Below, one piece after another: positions 16,349-24,945 of a DNA stretch of 45,024 bases. The stretch's first letter is position 1. Each line of letters starts with the position of its first letter. This DNA comes from Sulfurimonas crateris (GTDB lineage Bacteria > Campylobacterota > Campylobacteria > Campylobacterales > Sulfurimonadaceae): contig CAMCYC010000015.1 of assembly GCA_945883795.1 (NCBI GenBank), positions 1-45,024 on the forward strand, given 5' to 3'. The notes under the pieces are model-generated. The model saw only the letters and a program-made list of their open reading frames with translations, was not told the origin of the DNA and did no database searches. The translations under genes were made by a program, and so were the position numbers.

Positions 16349-16948
16349 TTAGAATTTTGTTTCTATATAAACGGTATTGTAATTTGAACCGCCATGTCTT
16401 ACATTGTTAATCAACCCATAGATTCCTGAACGGTGCTTAAGTGCCCATCCCAACGAAGTTCCATCAAGTGGTTTAAAACGCACTAATTTACCTAAATCAA
16501 TATCCAAACTTAAATCTATATAATTTAAATAGTGAGAATTTGTATCATTTTTTTCAGTCGCTTCAAGCGTTTCAGCGTACAAAAGACTCTCAGTATAAGC
16601 AACACCCTCGCCAAAACCAAAGCGAACTCTATTGTCCCAAAAATCAATGTTATAATAGAGTTTTAAATACAATGTAAATTCATAAACATTATCATGTGTA
16701 CCAGCTTCATCAAAACGGCTTACACCAGCTTTTACATAACTATCAATCGGTAAATCAAATGTATATTCTTGTAACAAATAACCTCCATCAAGAGATAAAA
16801 CAGTTAAATCCTTTGGATGCGAATGGATATCGCCTATAAGGATTTCTCCAAAATCACTACTTGTAACTTGTCCATAAGCAACTCTCAAAGAGTAATCATC
16901 TTGTGCAAATAAATTTACAAATACAAAAAGTAAGATAAAAAATTTCAA
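16349..16948 (-). CDS. Outer-membrane beta-barrel-like protein
   Basis: 199 residues with a signal peptide ending LFVFVNLFAQ and a C-terminal strand ending in phenylalanine (TVYIETKF). The alternating-residue strands (YSLRVAYGQV, YEFTLYLKLYYNID, RVRFGFGEGVAY, YIDLSLDIDLG) suggest a small 8-strand barrel. Near the end, LKHRSGIYGL carries an H-x-S pair that recalls the catalytic H-x-S of PagL lipid A deacylases. The expected glutamate at the right spacing is not evident, so the link is weak. AGGAA lies before the ATG. It is followed by hemJ. Confidence 0.65.
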   Translation of the reverse strand: MKFFILLFVFVNLFAQDDYSLRVAYGQVTSSDFGEILIGDIHSHPKDLTVLSLDGGYLLQEYTFDLPIDSYVKAGVSRFDEAGTHDNVYEFTLYLKLYYNIDFWDNRVRFGFGEGVAYTESLLYAETLEATEKNDTNSHYLNYIDLSLDIDLGKLVRFKPLDGTSLGWALKHRSGIYGLINNVRHGGSNYNTVYIETKF

Positions 16949-16974
16949 ATAAATTCCTAAGTGAAGGGGTAATG

Positions 16975-16993
16975 TCGGGCATAAAAAGCCCGA
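16975..16993 (-). terminator. Hairpin after hpf
   Basis: TCGGGC (16975-16980) pairs perfectly with GCCCGA (16988-16993) around a 7-base loop, 14 bp past the hpf stop. It is far richer in G and C than its surroundings. No U-run follows the stem on the minus strand, so it may stabilise the 3' end rather than terminate by itself. Confidence 0.5.
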
Positions 16994-17006
16994 TAAGTGG
17001 AGAGTT

Positions 17007-17336
17007 TTATTCTTCTACAGCTTCTAAATCTCTAAGTGAAGTTGCTTGTTTTTCAATAACTTTATCATGTAAACGGCGAAGTGCTTTAGAAGCTCTATCT
17101 ATTGCCAAATCAATCGCAGCATCCAAAGATTCATCTGTCTGATTAATCACAACAGGAGTTGCATGCGCTACATGAATATCAAACTCAACTGACGCTCCAT
17201 TTTTTGCCGTAGCAATATTCACATTTACAGTTGTGATTTCCAACTGAAATTTTTTAAACTCTTCAATCGCTTGCTCAATGTGAGCTTTCAAGTTAGCATT
17301 AAGCGCAATATCTTTTGAACGAATTTTTACATTCAT
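17007..17336 (-). CDS. hpf: Ribosome hibernation-promoting factor, short form
   Basis: 109 residues from the ATG at 17334-17336, which has AAGGA upstream. A 16-residue extension to 17384 has no support. The fold pattern of HPF/RaiA (S30AE) is clear: MNVKIRSKDIALNANLKAHI, then an E/K-rich helix, strands VNVNIATAKNGASVEFDIHV, and the helix ESLDAAIDLAIDRASKALRR with the conserved LRRLHDK basic patch. Short HPF or YfiA proteins bind the 30S decoding centre in stationary phase. It lacks the C-terminal dimerisation domain of long HPF. Confidence 0.9.
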   Translation of the reverse strand: MNVKIRSKDIALNANLKAHIEQAIEEFKKFQLEITTVNVNIATAKNGASVEFDIHVAHATPVVINQTDESLDAAIDLAIDRASKALRRLHDKVIEKQATSLRDLEAVEE

Positions 17337-17432
17337 CGTGAATCCTTTTTTTGTAACGAGTCGCCCCGCTCTTAAGTAATCCAAATCTTAGCACACTCAA
17401 ACTGAAAATGTAATTTATTAAGTCCTAGTTGC

Positions 17433-17438
17433 TATAAT
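17433..17438 (+). promoter_or_regulatory. Extended -10 box of trpS
   Basis: TGCTATAAT, with TATAAT at 17433-17438, lies 24 bp before the trpS ATG. AGGA at 17452-17455 is the ribosome site. No clear -35 is visible, which is common for this phylum's housekeeping promoters. Confidence 0.6.
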
Positions 17439-17461
17439 GCCGAAAAAATCTAGGATATAAC

Positions 17462-18427
17462 ATGAGACTTTTAACTGGTATTCAACCATCTGGTGATTTA
17501 CATATTGGAAACTATTTTGGTTCTATCAAACAAATGGTTGATGCTCAAAAAGAGAATGAATCGTTTGCTTTTATAGCAAACTACCATGCTATGACAAGTG
17601 TCAATAACGGAAAAAGATTAGCCGAGCTTACGATGCAATCTGCAACCGACTTTTTAGCACTAGGAATCAATCCAGAAAAATCAGTTTTTTGGGTGCAATC
17701 AGATGTAAAAGAGGTTTTGGAACTTTATTGGACATTATCTTCATTTACCCCTATGGGACTTCTTGAGAGAGCCCACAGCTACAAAGATAAAACAGCTCGT
17801 GGATTTGCTACAAATCACTCACTTTTTTCTTATCCCGTCCTCATGGCGGCAGATATTTTACTTTTTGCTCCAGATATTGTTCCCGTAGGAAAAGACCAAA
17901 TCCAACATGTAGAAATTGCCAGAGATATCGCAATAAAATTTAATAACCACTATGGCGATATTTTAAAAATTCCAGAGTTTAAAGTAGAAGAACATGTCGC
18001 AACAGTTCCTGGAACAGATGGGCAAAAAATGTCAAAAAGTTATGGAAATACAGTAAATATTTTTGGTGAAGAAAAAGCACAACTCAAAACAATCAAAAAA
18101 ATTGTCACAGAAAATGTCGCCTTAGAAGAGCCAAAGCAGTATGAAAACTGTAATGTTTACAATATGGCAAAACTATTTTTAGATAAAAAAGAACTCAATA
18201 TGCTAGAAGACAGATACACGCAAGGTGGCGAAGGTCATGGACATTTTAAACTCTATCTTGCAGATGTCATGTGGGAATATTTTAGAGATTTTCGAGAAAA
18301 AAGAGCTTATTATCATCATAATCAAAATGAAGTCAGAGATATTTTAAAACTAGGTGCAAACAAAGCAAGAGAACAAGCACTTCCAATGATAGAAATCATT
18401 AGAAGTATTACGGGGATAAAATACTAA
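17462..18427 (+). CDS. trpS: Tryptophanyl-tRNA synthetase
   Basis: 321 residues. Class I synthetase motifs are present: HIGN at 14-17 (after MRLLTGIQPSGDL) and KMSKS in GQKMSKSYGN. MAADILLFAPDIVPVGKDQ with HVEIARDIA are the TrpS-specific tryptophan-binding segments. It charges tRNA-Trp. An extended -10 promoter and AGGA precede it. It converges with argF, and their 3' ends share a terminator hairpin. Confidence 0.97.
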   Translation: MRLLTGIQPSGDLHIGNYFGSIKQMVDAQKENESFAFIANYHAMTSVNNGKRLAELTMQSATDFLALGINPEKSVFWVQSDVKEVLELYWTLSSFTPMGLLERAHSYKDKTARGFATNHSLFSYPVLMAADILLFAPDIVPVGKDQIQHVEIARDIAIKFNNHYGDILKIPEFKVEEHVATVPGTDGQKMSKSYGNTVNIFGEEKAQLKTIKKIVTENVALEEPKQYENCNVYNMAKLFLDKKELNMLEDRYTQGGEGHGHFKLYLADVMWEYFRDFREKRAYYHHNQNEVRDILKLGANKAREQALPMIEIIRSITGIKY

Positions 18428-18436
18428 TTTTATCTC
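18413..18436. terminator. Bidirectional terminator between trpS and argF
   Basis: GATAAAAT (18415-18422) pairs with ATTTTATC (18427-18434) around ACTA; G-U and G-C pairs extend it to 10 bp. The stem contains the trpS stop at 18425-18427 and the argF stop at 18430-18432. Confidence 0.6.
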
Positions 18437-19350
18437 TGTCTATCAAGCCAAACCATCAAGCCTTTTTGAGCATGTAGTCTATTTTCTGCTTCATCAAAAA
18501 CAATTCCAGAATGTTTTTCAAAAACCTCTTCACTCACTTCAAGCCCTCTGTAAGCTGGAAGACAGTGTAAAAATTTAGCATCTTTATCAGCCAAAGACAT
18601 CATTGCATCATCTACCATGAAACCTTTGAAGATTTTAATCCGTTCATTTTTTTGGGCTTCTTGTCCCATTGATGTCCATGTATCCGTTGTAACAACTGTT
18701 GCATCTTTTATAGCTTCTTTTGGGTCGTGAGTCGTTATAATTATCGCACCACTTATTTTTGCAAGTTCAAGAGCTTTTTTTAAAACTTCAGCATCTACTT
18801 CATACCCTTTTGGTGTTGCTATTCTTAGCTCAAAGCCCAATTTTGCTGCTAATATCATCCATGAATGGGTCATATTATTGCCATCACCAACATAAGCAAC
18901 TTTTAAATTTTCACTCATATTATGCTCAACCAAAGTCATGTAATCTGCCAAAAGTTGTACTGGATGAAAAGAGTCTGTGAGTCCATTGATTACGGGGACT
19001 TTTGAAAACTGTGCAAACTCTTCTATCATGGATTGTGCGAAAGTTCGTATCATTACCATGTCACACATGCTCGAAACTACTCGTGCAGTATCTTTTATAG
19101 GTTCACCTCGCCCTAAATGAATATCACGATTCGATAAAAAGAGTGCATGTCCACCCAACTGAAACATGCCAGTTTCAAAACTCACTCTTGTTCTTGTTGA
19201 ACTTTTTTCAAATATCATAGCTAATGTTTGATTTTTCAACTGTCCTTTATAAATCCCAACTTTTAAATCTTTTTTTATTTCAAGACCAACTGCGATAATC
19301 TCTAAAATTTCATCTTTAGTAAAGTCTTTAAGTGTTAAAAAATGTCTCAA
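18430..19350 (-). CDS. argF: Ornithine carbamoyltransferase
   Basis: Makes citrulline from ornithine and carbamoyl phosphate in arginine synthesis. Carbamoyl-phosphate site [13 protein letters not shown], then [11 protein letters not shown], the SMG-type loop [10 protein letters not shown] and HCLPAYRG for ornithine binding are all present. Start choice: TTTAGGA lies 6 bases before a TTG at 19348-19350, giving a protein that starts at RHFLTLKDF, as many relatives do. An ATG two codons upstream (19356) directly abuts AGGA, and a GTG at 19377 sits at the predicted transcription start. A start at 19356 remains possible. The length is 306 residues, normal for the family. Confidence 0.93.
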   Translation of the reverse strand: MRHFLTLKDFTKDEILEIIAVGLEIKKDLKVGIYKGQLKNQTLAMIFEKSSTRTRVSFETGMFQLGGHALFLSNRDIHLGRGEPIKDTARVVSSMCDMVMIRTFAQSMIEEFAQFSKVPVINGLTDSFHPVQLLADYMTLVEHNMSENLKVAYVGDGNNMTHSWMILAAKLGFELRIATPKGYEVDAEVLKKALELAKISGAIIITTHDPKEAIKDATVVTTDTWTSMGQEAQKNERIKIFKGFMVDDAMMSLADKDAKFLHCLPAYRGLEVSEEVFEKHSGIVFDEAENRLHAQKGLMVWLDRQR

Positions 19351-19383
19351 TTGCATTCCTAAATGTAGTAATTGCACTATTCT

Positions 19384-19405
19384 ATTATAGTTTTCTTTAA
19401 AGAAA
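19384..19405 (-). promoter_or_regulatory. argF promoter with palindromic spacer
   Basis: TATAAT reads on the minus strand at 19389-19384. Just upstream is a perfect 14-bp palindrome, TTTCTTTAAAGAAA (19392-19405), placed in the -10/-35 spacer where an operator would act. It does not look like a classic ArgR box. A regulator is not known. Confidence 0.45.
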
Positions 19406-19411
19406 CAAAAA

Positions 19412-20386
19412 TTACTTAGAGTTCAGTAATTTTGCAACCTCTTTTGCGTGATATGAGATAATTATATCCGCACCAGCTCTCTTAAAACTTATCATTGTTT
19501 CCATCACAACTCTATCATAATCAATCAGATTATTGAGACCAGCAAACTTTATCATGGCATATTCCCCACTTACATTATAAACAGCCAGAGGAAGATGTGT
19601 ATTATTTTTGATTTCACGCACAATATCCAAATACGCAAGTGCAGGTTTTACCATCAAAATATCTGCTCCTTGCATCTCATCTGAAATACTCTCTGCAATC
19701 GCTTCTCGGCGATTTGCTGGGTCCATTTGATATGACGCTCTATCTCCAAAACTAGGTGCTGATTCTGCAACATCTCGAAATGGTCCATAATACCCTGAAG
19801 CAAATTTAGTGGAATAGCTCATAATTGGCAGATTTTCATATCCCGCTCCATCGAGTGCTTTTCGCAAAGCTTCAATAATCCCATCCATCATGCCAGAAGG
19901 TGCAATCATGTCCGCTCCAGCTTTTGCATGAACAATCGCTTGTTGTGCTGAAATCTCAAGAGTTGCATCATTATTGACTGTTTCATGTGCCATATCCAAA
20001 ATACCGCAATGTCCATGGTCTGTGTATTCACAAAAACATAAATCTGTCACAACGAACATATCAGGATGTGCTTTTTTAATTGCACGAACACCAGAAGCAA
20101 TAATCCCATTTTCGCATAAAGCATCACTCCCGATAGAGTCCTTAACATCAGGGATACCAAAAAGAATAATTGCATAAATCCCCAAAGATTTAAGCTCTTC
20201 GCACTCTTTTAAAATTTCGTCTATACTCATTTGAAAAACACCTGGCATGGAACTCACTTCTTTTTTTATACCCTCTCCACTTCTTAAAAAAAGTGGGTAA
20301 ATAAAATCATTGACACTGACATGTGTTTCTCTTACTAAAGAACGCAAGTGCTTATTTAAACGGGTACGGCGGAATCTTTGAAACAT
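19412..20386 (-). CDS. hemB: Porphobilinogen synthase (delta-aminolevulinate dehydratase)
   Basis: 324 residues from the ATG at 20384-20386 (AAGG upstream; a 9-codon extension to 20413 lacks support). HemB joins two 5-aminolevulinates to porphobilinogen. The zinc-type metal site [14 protein letters not shown] is present with cysteines near 117, 119 and 127. Active-site lysines are K194 in [15 protein letters not shown] and the Schiff-base K247 in [12 protein letters not shown]. The gene is divergent from ribA across a 67-bp spacer that must hold both promoters. Confidence 0.96.
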   Translation of the reverse strand: MFQRFRRTRLNKHLRSLVRETHVSVNDFIYPLFLRSGEGIKKEVSSMPGVFQMSIDEILKECEELKSLGIYAIILFGIPDVKDSIGSDALCENGIIASGVRAIKKAHPDMFVVTDLCFCEYTDHGHCGILDMAHETVNNDATLEISAQQAIVHAKAGADMIAPSGMMDGIIEALRKALDGAGYENLPIMSYSTKFASGYYGPFRDVAESAPSFGDRASYQMDPANRREAIAESISDEMQGADILMVKPALAYLDIVREIKNNTHLPLAVYNVSGEYAMIKFAGLNNLIDYDRVVMETMISFKRAGADIIISYHAKEVAKLLNSK

Positions 20387-20404
20387 TCTAAAACCTTTTT
20401 TTGC

Positions 20405-20410
20405 TATAAT
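20405..20410 (+). promoter_or_regulatory. Extended -10 box of ribA
   Basis: TGCTATAAT, with TATAAT at 20405-20410, lies 43 bp before the ribA start, inside the short hemB-ribA divergent spacer. It is the same extended form seen before trpS. Confidence 0.55.
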
Positions 20411-20453
20411 CAAATTTTTAAAAAAAAGATTTTACACTTTTAAAGATTAACCA

Positions 20454-21017
20454 ATGAATATAACAATTTCCGAAGTAGCGAATTTACCCTCAAAGTTTGG
20501 TAATTTCAAAGTAAAAGCATTTAAACAAGGGCATAAAGAGCATCTTGTTATTTATACACAAAATCTCCAAGAGATTCCCATAGTAAGAGTCCATTCCGAA
20601 TGTTTAACGGGAGATGCGCTTGGAAGTTTAAAATGTGATTGTGGTGAACAACTAGAGTATGCTCTTAATTTAGCAACACAAACAGATGGAATGGTCATTT
20701 ACCTCAGACAAGAGGGGCGAAATATTGGTCTTTTAAATAAAATCAATGCGTATGCACTTCAAGATAAAGGGTTCAATACAGTCGAAGCAAACCATCAATT
20801 AGGGTTTGGTGCAGATGAGCGAACTTATGAGATGGTCACTTTTATATTAGAACATTTTGGGATTCAAAAAATTAAACTTTTAACAAATAATCCTGATAAA
20901 ATCAAATCAATTAAAAATATAGAAGTGGTTGAAAGAATCCCTATTATTATACAATCTAACGAATATAATAAAGGGTATCTCGATACAAAAAAAGAGCAGA
21001 TGGGGCATCTACTCTAA
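20454..21017 (+). CDS. ribA: GTP cyclohydrolase II
   Basis: 187 residues, a stand-alone RibA without a RibB domain. The first step of riboflavin synthesis opens GTP to the pyrimidine intermediate. Zinc ligands are C50, C61 and C63 in VHSECLTGD and LKCDCGEQLE. YLRQEGRNIGLLNKI holds the GTP and catalytic residues, and NHQLGFGADERTY and LLTNNPDKI are also family blocks. It converges with the DUF1007-NicO gene across a 12-bp gap that shows no strong hairpin. Confidence 0.95.
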   Translation: MNITISEVANLPSKFGNFKVKAFKQGHKEHLVIYTQNLQEIPIVRVHSECLTGDALGSLKCDCGEQLEYALNLATQTDGMVIYLRQEGRNIGLLNKINAYALQDKGFNTVEANHQLGFGADERTYEMVTFILEHFGIQKIKLLTNNPDKIKSIKNIEVVERIPIIIQSNEYNKGYLDTKKEQMGHLL

Positions 21018-21029
21018 CTTATTTTTCCT

Positions 21030-22436
21030 CTACGCAAAAAATAAAACAAAACCCAATATCAAAATAATTGCCAAACTTCCATACTCTAAATATTTTTTGA
21101 GACGGCTGTTTGTACTCTTTTTTCGTACCGCAACACTGAGTAATGCAGAAAAAAAGATAATTGTACTCATTCCCATGCTCATCACAAGTGCAGACACAAA
21201 TCCTGCATAATACAAACCTAATGAAATTGCAAATATAAAAATAGTGGTAGTTCCAGGACATGGGATTATCCCTGCTGAAATTATCAGTGCCATATCGGTT
21301 GAATTGTTATCCACTTTACATGAGTTACATCCACAAGTCGAAACATGTGGTGTTACACTAAATTTATATACAGGGGTTTTACTCTTTTGCTCTATTGTTT
21401 TGTACGCTTTATATTTTTTATATATTAAATAAATGGCAATAACTATAATGATAAGTGCTGAAATTTTTGTCGTATAAAAAACTGTATCGTTCAAAAACTG
21501 TGCCAAAAATGTATTTACAAAAAAATAAATAGTAACTGTCAATAAAAAAGCTGAAAAAGTATGCACAAATCCAATAGCTACTGATATAAACAAAGCTTTG
21601 GAATAAGACCTTTCATTGGATAAAAAGTAACTCGCTACAAGGGTTTTACCATGTCCTGGACCAAGTGCATGAATTACTCCATAAATATACGCAAAGAAAA
21701 GTAAAAACAGATAAGTCATTGGATTCTTTTCATCTTTTATAGATTCAAAAAGTGACTTAATTTTTATGATACTTTCTTTGAGAATATTAGCTTGAAACGA
21801 TGTTTTTTCCTCTATTTTTTCTACTTGTGTTGTATTTATCTCTTGTTGTATTGGTGTCGTAGGCTCTATCTTTTTCTCAAAAGGTGTTTGGCTAAACAAC
21901 AATGATGCTGTAAAAAGATACAAATTTTGTTCCGAATAAAGCTCACAATCACTCACATGAAGCTCTGAAACCACAAAAGCAAAATAAGCTTCATCATCTT
22001 CAAAACTCAAAGAGAGTGAGGATTTGTCGCTAATATCTAAATTTACAAAAGAATCGTAACTAAAAATTAAAAAATCATCCACCATTTTAAGTTCAAAATT
22101 TTTATATTTTGGTTCTATTCTTGTAGTGTTTTCATCTTTTTTGGCATATTCAACTGTTGTCAGCATATTCTTTTTAATAAGATAATCAAGCAGAGATTTT
22201 AAGAGTGTTTTGAACTCATTTTTATCTAAAACTCCATTTTTATTTTTATCATATTGAACCGTAATTTCAGAGGAATAAAGGTCAGAAAAGTTCCATTGCA
22301 TGTGAATATTTTTGAGTGTTTTTTTATCAATATCGACATTGATTTTCAAATCAGCAGTTGGAATCATAAGCTGGCATGCAGCACAACCAAAAAGGAGATT
22401 TTGTAATAAGAAAAGTGTGATAAGAATTTTTTTCAT
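21030..22436 (-). CDS. DUF1007-NicO fusion, ZevA/ZevB-like metal transporter
   Basis: 468 residues. After a signal peptide (MKKILITLFLLQNLLFGCAA), residues 25-170 match the DUF1007 periplasmic domain: MQWNFSDLYSSE and a canonical EF-hand-like loop at 63-74 (DKNKNGVLDKNE with acidic positions 1, 3, 5, 9, 12). Residues 240-468 are a six-helix NicO/RcnA-type transporter with HALGPGHGKT (256-265), GIIPCPG (389-395) and a cysteine-histidine loop HVSTCGCNSC between them. In Haemophilus, separate ZevA (DUF1007) and ZevB (NicO-like) take part in zinc uptake. Here both are one protein, and its start overlaps the znuB stop by ATGA, tying it to zinc import. Nickel or cobalt transport is the alternative. 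Confidence 0.82.
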   Translation of the reverse strand: MKKILITLFLLQNLLFGCAACQLMIPTADLKINVDIDKKTLKNIHMQWNFSDLYSSEITVQYDKNKNGVLDKNEFKTLLKSLLDYLIKKNMLTTVEYAKKDENTTRIEPKYKNFELKMVDDFLIFSYDSFVNLDISDKSSLSLSFEDDEAYFAFVVSELHVSDCELYSEQNLYLFTASLLFSQTPFEKKIEPTTPIQQEINTTQVEKIEEKTSFQANILKESIIKIKSLFESIKDEKNPMTYLFLLFFAYIYGVIHALGPGHGKTLVASYFLSNERSYSKALFISVAIGFVHTFSAFLLTVTIYFFVNTFLAQFLNDTVFYTTKISALIIIVIAIYLIYKKYKAYKTIEQKSKTPVYKFSVTPHVSTCGCNSCKVDNNSTDMALIISAGIIPCPGTTTIFIFAISLGLYYAGFVSALVMSMGMSTIIFFSALLSVAVRKKSTNSRLKKYLEYGSLAIILILGFVLFFA

Positions 22437-23233
22437 CTGTTTTTTGAAAAAATCATAAAAAGCATCAAGGAGAATGCAGATACTAAAATAATGGAAGCAC
22501 CCGAAGTTAAATCAAAACTATAGGATAACCAAAGCCCAACAGTAGTAAAAAATGAAGCGATAAACCCTGCAATAATCATCATGCTATAAAGTGAAGATGA
22601 TAAATTTTGAGCAATATAAATAGGAATAGTAAGAAGTGCAATTACCAAAATAAGACCAACAACTTTAATAGCAATAACAACAGTTAAAGCCGATAAAATT
22701 AAAATAAGCGTATAAAAGAATTTGACATTAATGCCACTCAGTGAAGCGTATTCACTATCATAAGAAACCGCCAAAATAGAGCGATACCAAAATGTCACAG
22801 CAAATAAAACCACAACAAACAAACCACCCATATAATATAAATCATCTCTACTTACTGCCAAAATAGAACCAAATAAATAACTCATTAAATCTACATTATA
22901 CCCCGGTGTTAAATCAATAAGAATTATCCCTATCGCCATCCCAACAGCCCAAATCAGCCCCACAAAAATATCAACTCTTTCTCTTTGCTTTATCGTTACA
23001 ATTGCCATAAAAAGTGCTGCAACAATAGCAAATAGTGAAGTTCCCAAAAAAATTGGAATCCCTGTAAATATAGCAATTCCAATCCCACCATAAGCAGCAT
23101 GTGCAATCCCACCTGCTAAAAAAACAATTCTATTTGCAACAATCAAAGAACCAATAATTCCAGCAATAAAACTCACTAAAATTCCAGCAATGAGTGCATT
23201 TTGTATAAATTCATACGAGAGTGCGTCTAACAT
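22433..23233 (-). CDS. znuB: Zinc/manganese ABC transporter permease
   Basis: 266 residues from the ATG at 23231-23233, which has AGGA 8 bases upstream; an ATG two codons earlier is too close to that site. Eight or nine membrane helices. Family blocks are FIAGIIGSLIVANRIVFLAG, GIAHAAYGGIGIA, YLFGSILAVSRDDL and VVGLILVIALLTIP. ABC-3 (ZnuB/MntB) permease of the inner membrane. The start lies inside the end of znuC (7-bp overlap), and the end overlaps the DUF1007-NicO gene by 4 bp. Zinc is favoured over manganese because of the neighbours. Confidence 0.9.
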   Translation of the reverse strand: MLDALSYEFIQNALIAGILVSFIAGIIGSLIVANRIVFLAGGIAHAAYGGIGIAIFTGIPIFLGTSLFAIVAALFMAIVTIKQRERVDIFVGLIWAVGMAIGIILIDLTPGYNVDLMSYLFGSILAVSRDDLYYMGGLFVVVLFAVTFWYRSILAVSYDSEYASLSGINVKFFYTLILILSALTVVIAIKVVGLILVIALLTIPIYIAQNLSSSLYSMMIIAGFIASFFTTVGLWLSYSFDLTSGASIILVSAFSLMLFMIFSKNR

Positions 23234-23982
23234 TTGCATTTTCCTAACATCTGTAAAAGTTCAACTTCACAAATATGAGTCCCTTTAATATTCAACTCTT
23301 TTTGCATTGAGCCTAAATCATGAAAGGAGAGTTTTTTATTAATGTGTGCTACTTTTGTTGCATATTCCAAAACAACTGAAAGGTCATGACTTATTACAAT
23401 AATAGTAACTTTTTTATGTAACTCTTTGAGCAGTTCATAAATCTGTTTTTGTCCATCGGCATCAATGCTAGAAGTTGGTTCATCAAGCAATAAAATTTTT
23501 GGATTAGAACATAATGCCCTTGCAATCATCACCCGTTGACGCTGTCCACCAGAGAGTAAACCAATTTTTTTATGTGCAAACTCTTCCATCCCAACTTGTT
23601 TGAGAATATACATGGCATGTGTGATTTCCTCTTTTTTATATCCAAAAAGAGAGCGTTTATGCGAGTGATGCCCCATCATGACAACCTCTATTACTTTAAT
23701 AGGAAAATTGATATTTACATTCGTGTTTTGGGGAACATATCCTATTGAAGAAATACTTTTATTTGAAGAGTAGTTAAAAATTGTTATAGAACCTTTTTGA
23801 ATAGTGTTTATCCCTAAAATAAGTTTTATAAGGGTACTTTTACCACCACCATTTGGTCCAATAATAACCAAAAAATCTTTCTCATCAACACTAAGGTTGA
23901 TGTTTTCTAAAACCAAATCTTTATCATAAGTAAAAGAGAGATTTTCTATTTGAATAACAGGTGAACTTCTATTTGTTTGCAA
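23227..23982 (-). CDS. znuC: Zinc ABC transporter ATP-binding protein
   Basis: 251 residues. Walker A GPNGGGKST (42-50), signature LLSGGQRQRV, Walker B KILLLDEPTSSID and the switch histidine in IVISHDLS are all present. It powers ZnuB. Start: TTG at 23980-23982, the only usable start in frame ahead of the first strand VIQIENLSFTYD; it lies 14 bp inside the end of znuA, so translation is coupled. The C-terminal cysteines (CKC) are an odd feature that arises from the overlap with znuB. Confidence 0.9.
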   Translation of the reverse strand: MQTNRSSPVIQIENLSFTYDKDLVLENINLSVDEKDFLVIIGPNGGGKSTLIKLILGINTIQKGSITIFNYSSNKSISSIGYVPQNTNVNINFPIKVIEVVMMGHHSHKRSLFGYKKEEITHAMYILKQVGMEEFAHKKIGLLSGGQRQRVMIARALCSNPKILLLDEPTSSIDADGQKQIYELLKELHKKVTIIVISHDLSVVLEYATKVAHINKKLSFHDLGSMQKELNIKGTHICEVELLQMLGKCKC

Positions 23983-24832
23983 TTGCTTTTGCCATATTAA
24001 TTAAATTTTGTGACCAATTTATATCGAGTGGAGAAATTTTATGAACACTTGCTTGTGCTTCTTTTGCGATAATTTGAGCACTTTTATCCGAAAACTCAGG
24101 TTGTGCAAAAATTACTTTTACATGTTCTTCTTTCACCTCTTCTATAATTGTAATCATCTCTTTAGGTGTTGGATTTTTACCCTCCACTTCAACTGCTACT
24201 TGCACTAAATCGTAGTCATGAGCAAAATATCCCCAAGATGGATGAAACACCATAAATTTACTTTTTGGAGAAACATCTTTAAGAGCAGATTTTATTTGCA
24301 TGTCAGTTTCTTGAATCTCTTTAAGAAAATCATCCAAATTTGATTTATAAAACTCTTTGTTTTGTGGGTCTAATTCTAATAACGCTTTATAAATTGCCTC
24401 AGCCATAACAGCTACATTTTTAGGTGAAGTCCAAGTATGTGGGTCTAATCCGTTATGGTCGTGATGCTCTTCCTCATGAGATTCATCTTCATGGTGGTGC
24501 TGTTCCTGCATATTCATTTTTGAAATATTTGCACTAATATCTACAAATTTTAAATTTTTATTTTGTGATTTAAATCGCTCTAACCATGCATTTTCAAACT
24601 CAACACCAATACTCAAATAAAGTACAGCCTTTGAAAGTGCTACCATTTGTGATGCTTTTGGCTCATACGAATGTGGCGAACTTCCTGCCTCTGCCATAAC
24701 AATAATCTCAAGGTTTTCTTTTGCAATTTTTTGCACAAAAGTTTTCTCAGGTGGGATACTCACAACAACAATAGGCTTTGCAAAAAGCATTGCATTTAAG
24801 AACACAAAAATCAAAAGCATAAATTTTGCCAT
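23969..24832 (-). CDS. znuA: Zinc-binding periplasmic protein ZnuA
   Basis: 287 residues with a signal peptide (MAKFMLLIFVFLNAMLFA). Metal-site histidines are in SSPHSYEP (H54), GLDPHTWTSP (H132) and FMVFHPSWGYFA, with an aspartate near the C-terminus. A His/Glu/Asp-rich loop at 112-126 is the mark of zinc-specific ZnuA rather than manganese MntC. It delivers Zn to ZnuBC. First gene of the operon; AAGG precedes the ATG. A predicted promoter (TTGCAT, 16 bp, TACAAT) and an overlapping dyad lie upstream. Confidence 0.9.
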   Translation of the reverse strand: MAKFMLLIFVFLNAMLFAKPIVVVSIPPEKTFVQKIAKENLEIIVMAEAGSSPHSYEPKASQMVALSKAVLYLSIGVEFENAWLERFKSQNKNLKFVDISANISKMNMQEQHHHEDESHEEEHHDHNGLDPHTWTSPKNVAVMAEAIYKALLELDPQNKEFYKSNLDDFLKEIQETDMQIKSALKDVSPKSKFMVFHPSWGYFAHDYDLVQVAVEVEGKNPTPKEMITIIEEVKEEHVKVIFAQPEFSDKSAQIIAKEAQASVHKISPLDINWSQNLINMAKAIANK

Positions 24833-24862
24833 GTGATAACCTTTTTTTAATAAAATTGAAGA

Positions 24863-24900
24863 ATTGTACTTAAGAAAAACTTATATGCAACTTAGTCGCA
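24863..24900 (-). promoter_or_regulatory. znuA promoter with overlapping Zur-type dyad
   Basis: On the minus strand, TTGCAT (24890-24885) and TACAAT (24868-24863) are spaced by 16 bp as -35 and -10. Across the -35 lies a 15-bp dyad at 24886-24900: TGCAACT, T, AGTCGCA on the plus strand, with one mismatched pair. It also lies upstream of the divergent Fur-family gene. A Fur-family zinc repressor binding here is an inference. Confidence 0.5.
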
Positions 24901-24945
24901 ATGGCAATAATGTATGTTAAAGATTAAAACCGATAGAATTTTGCT

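Noticed and set aside
21019-21261. 80-codon cysteine-rich minus-strand frame
   Set aside because: It is a shadow frame of the DUF1007-NicO gene; the membrane-helix reading in the other frame is clearly the coding one.
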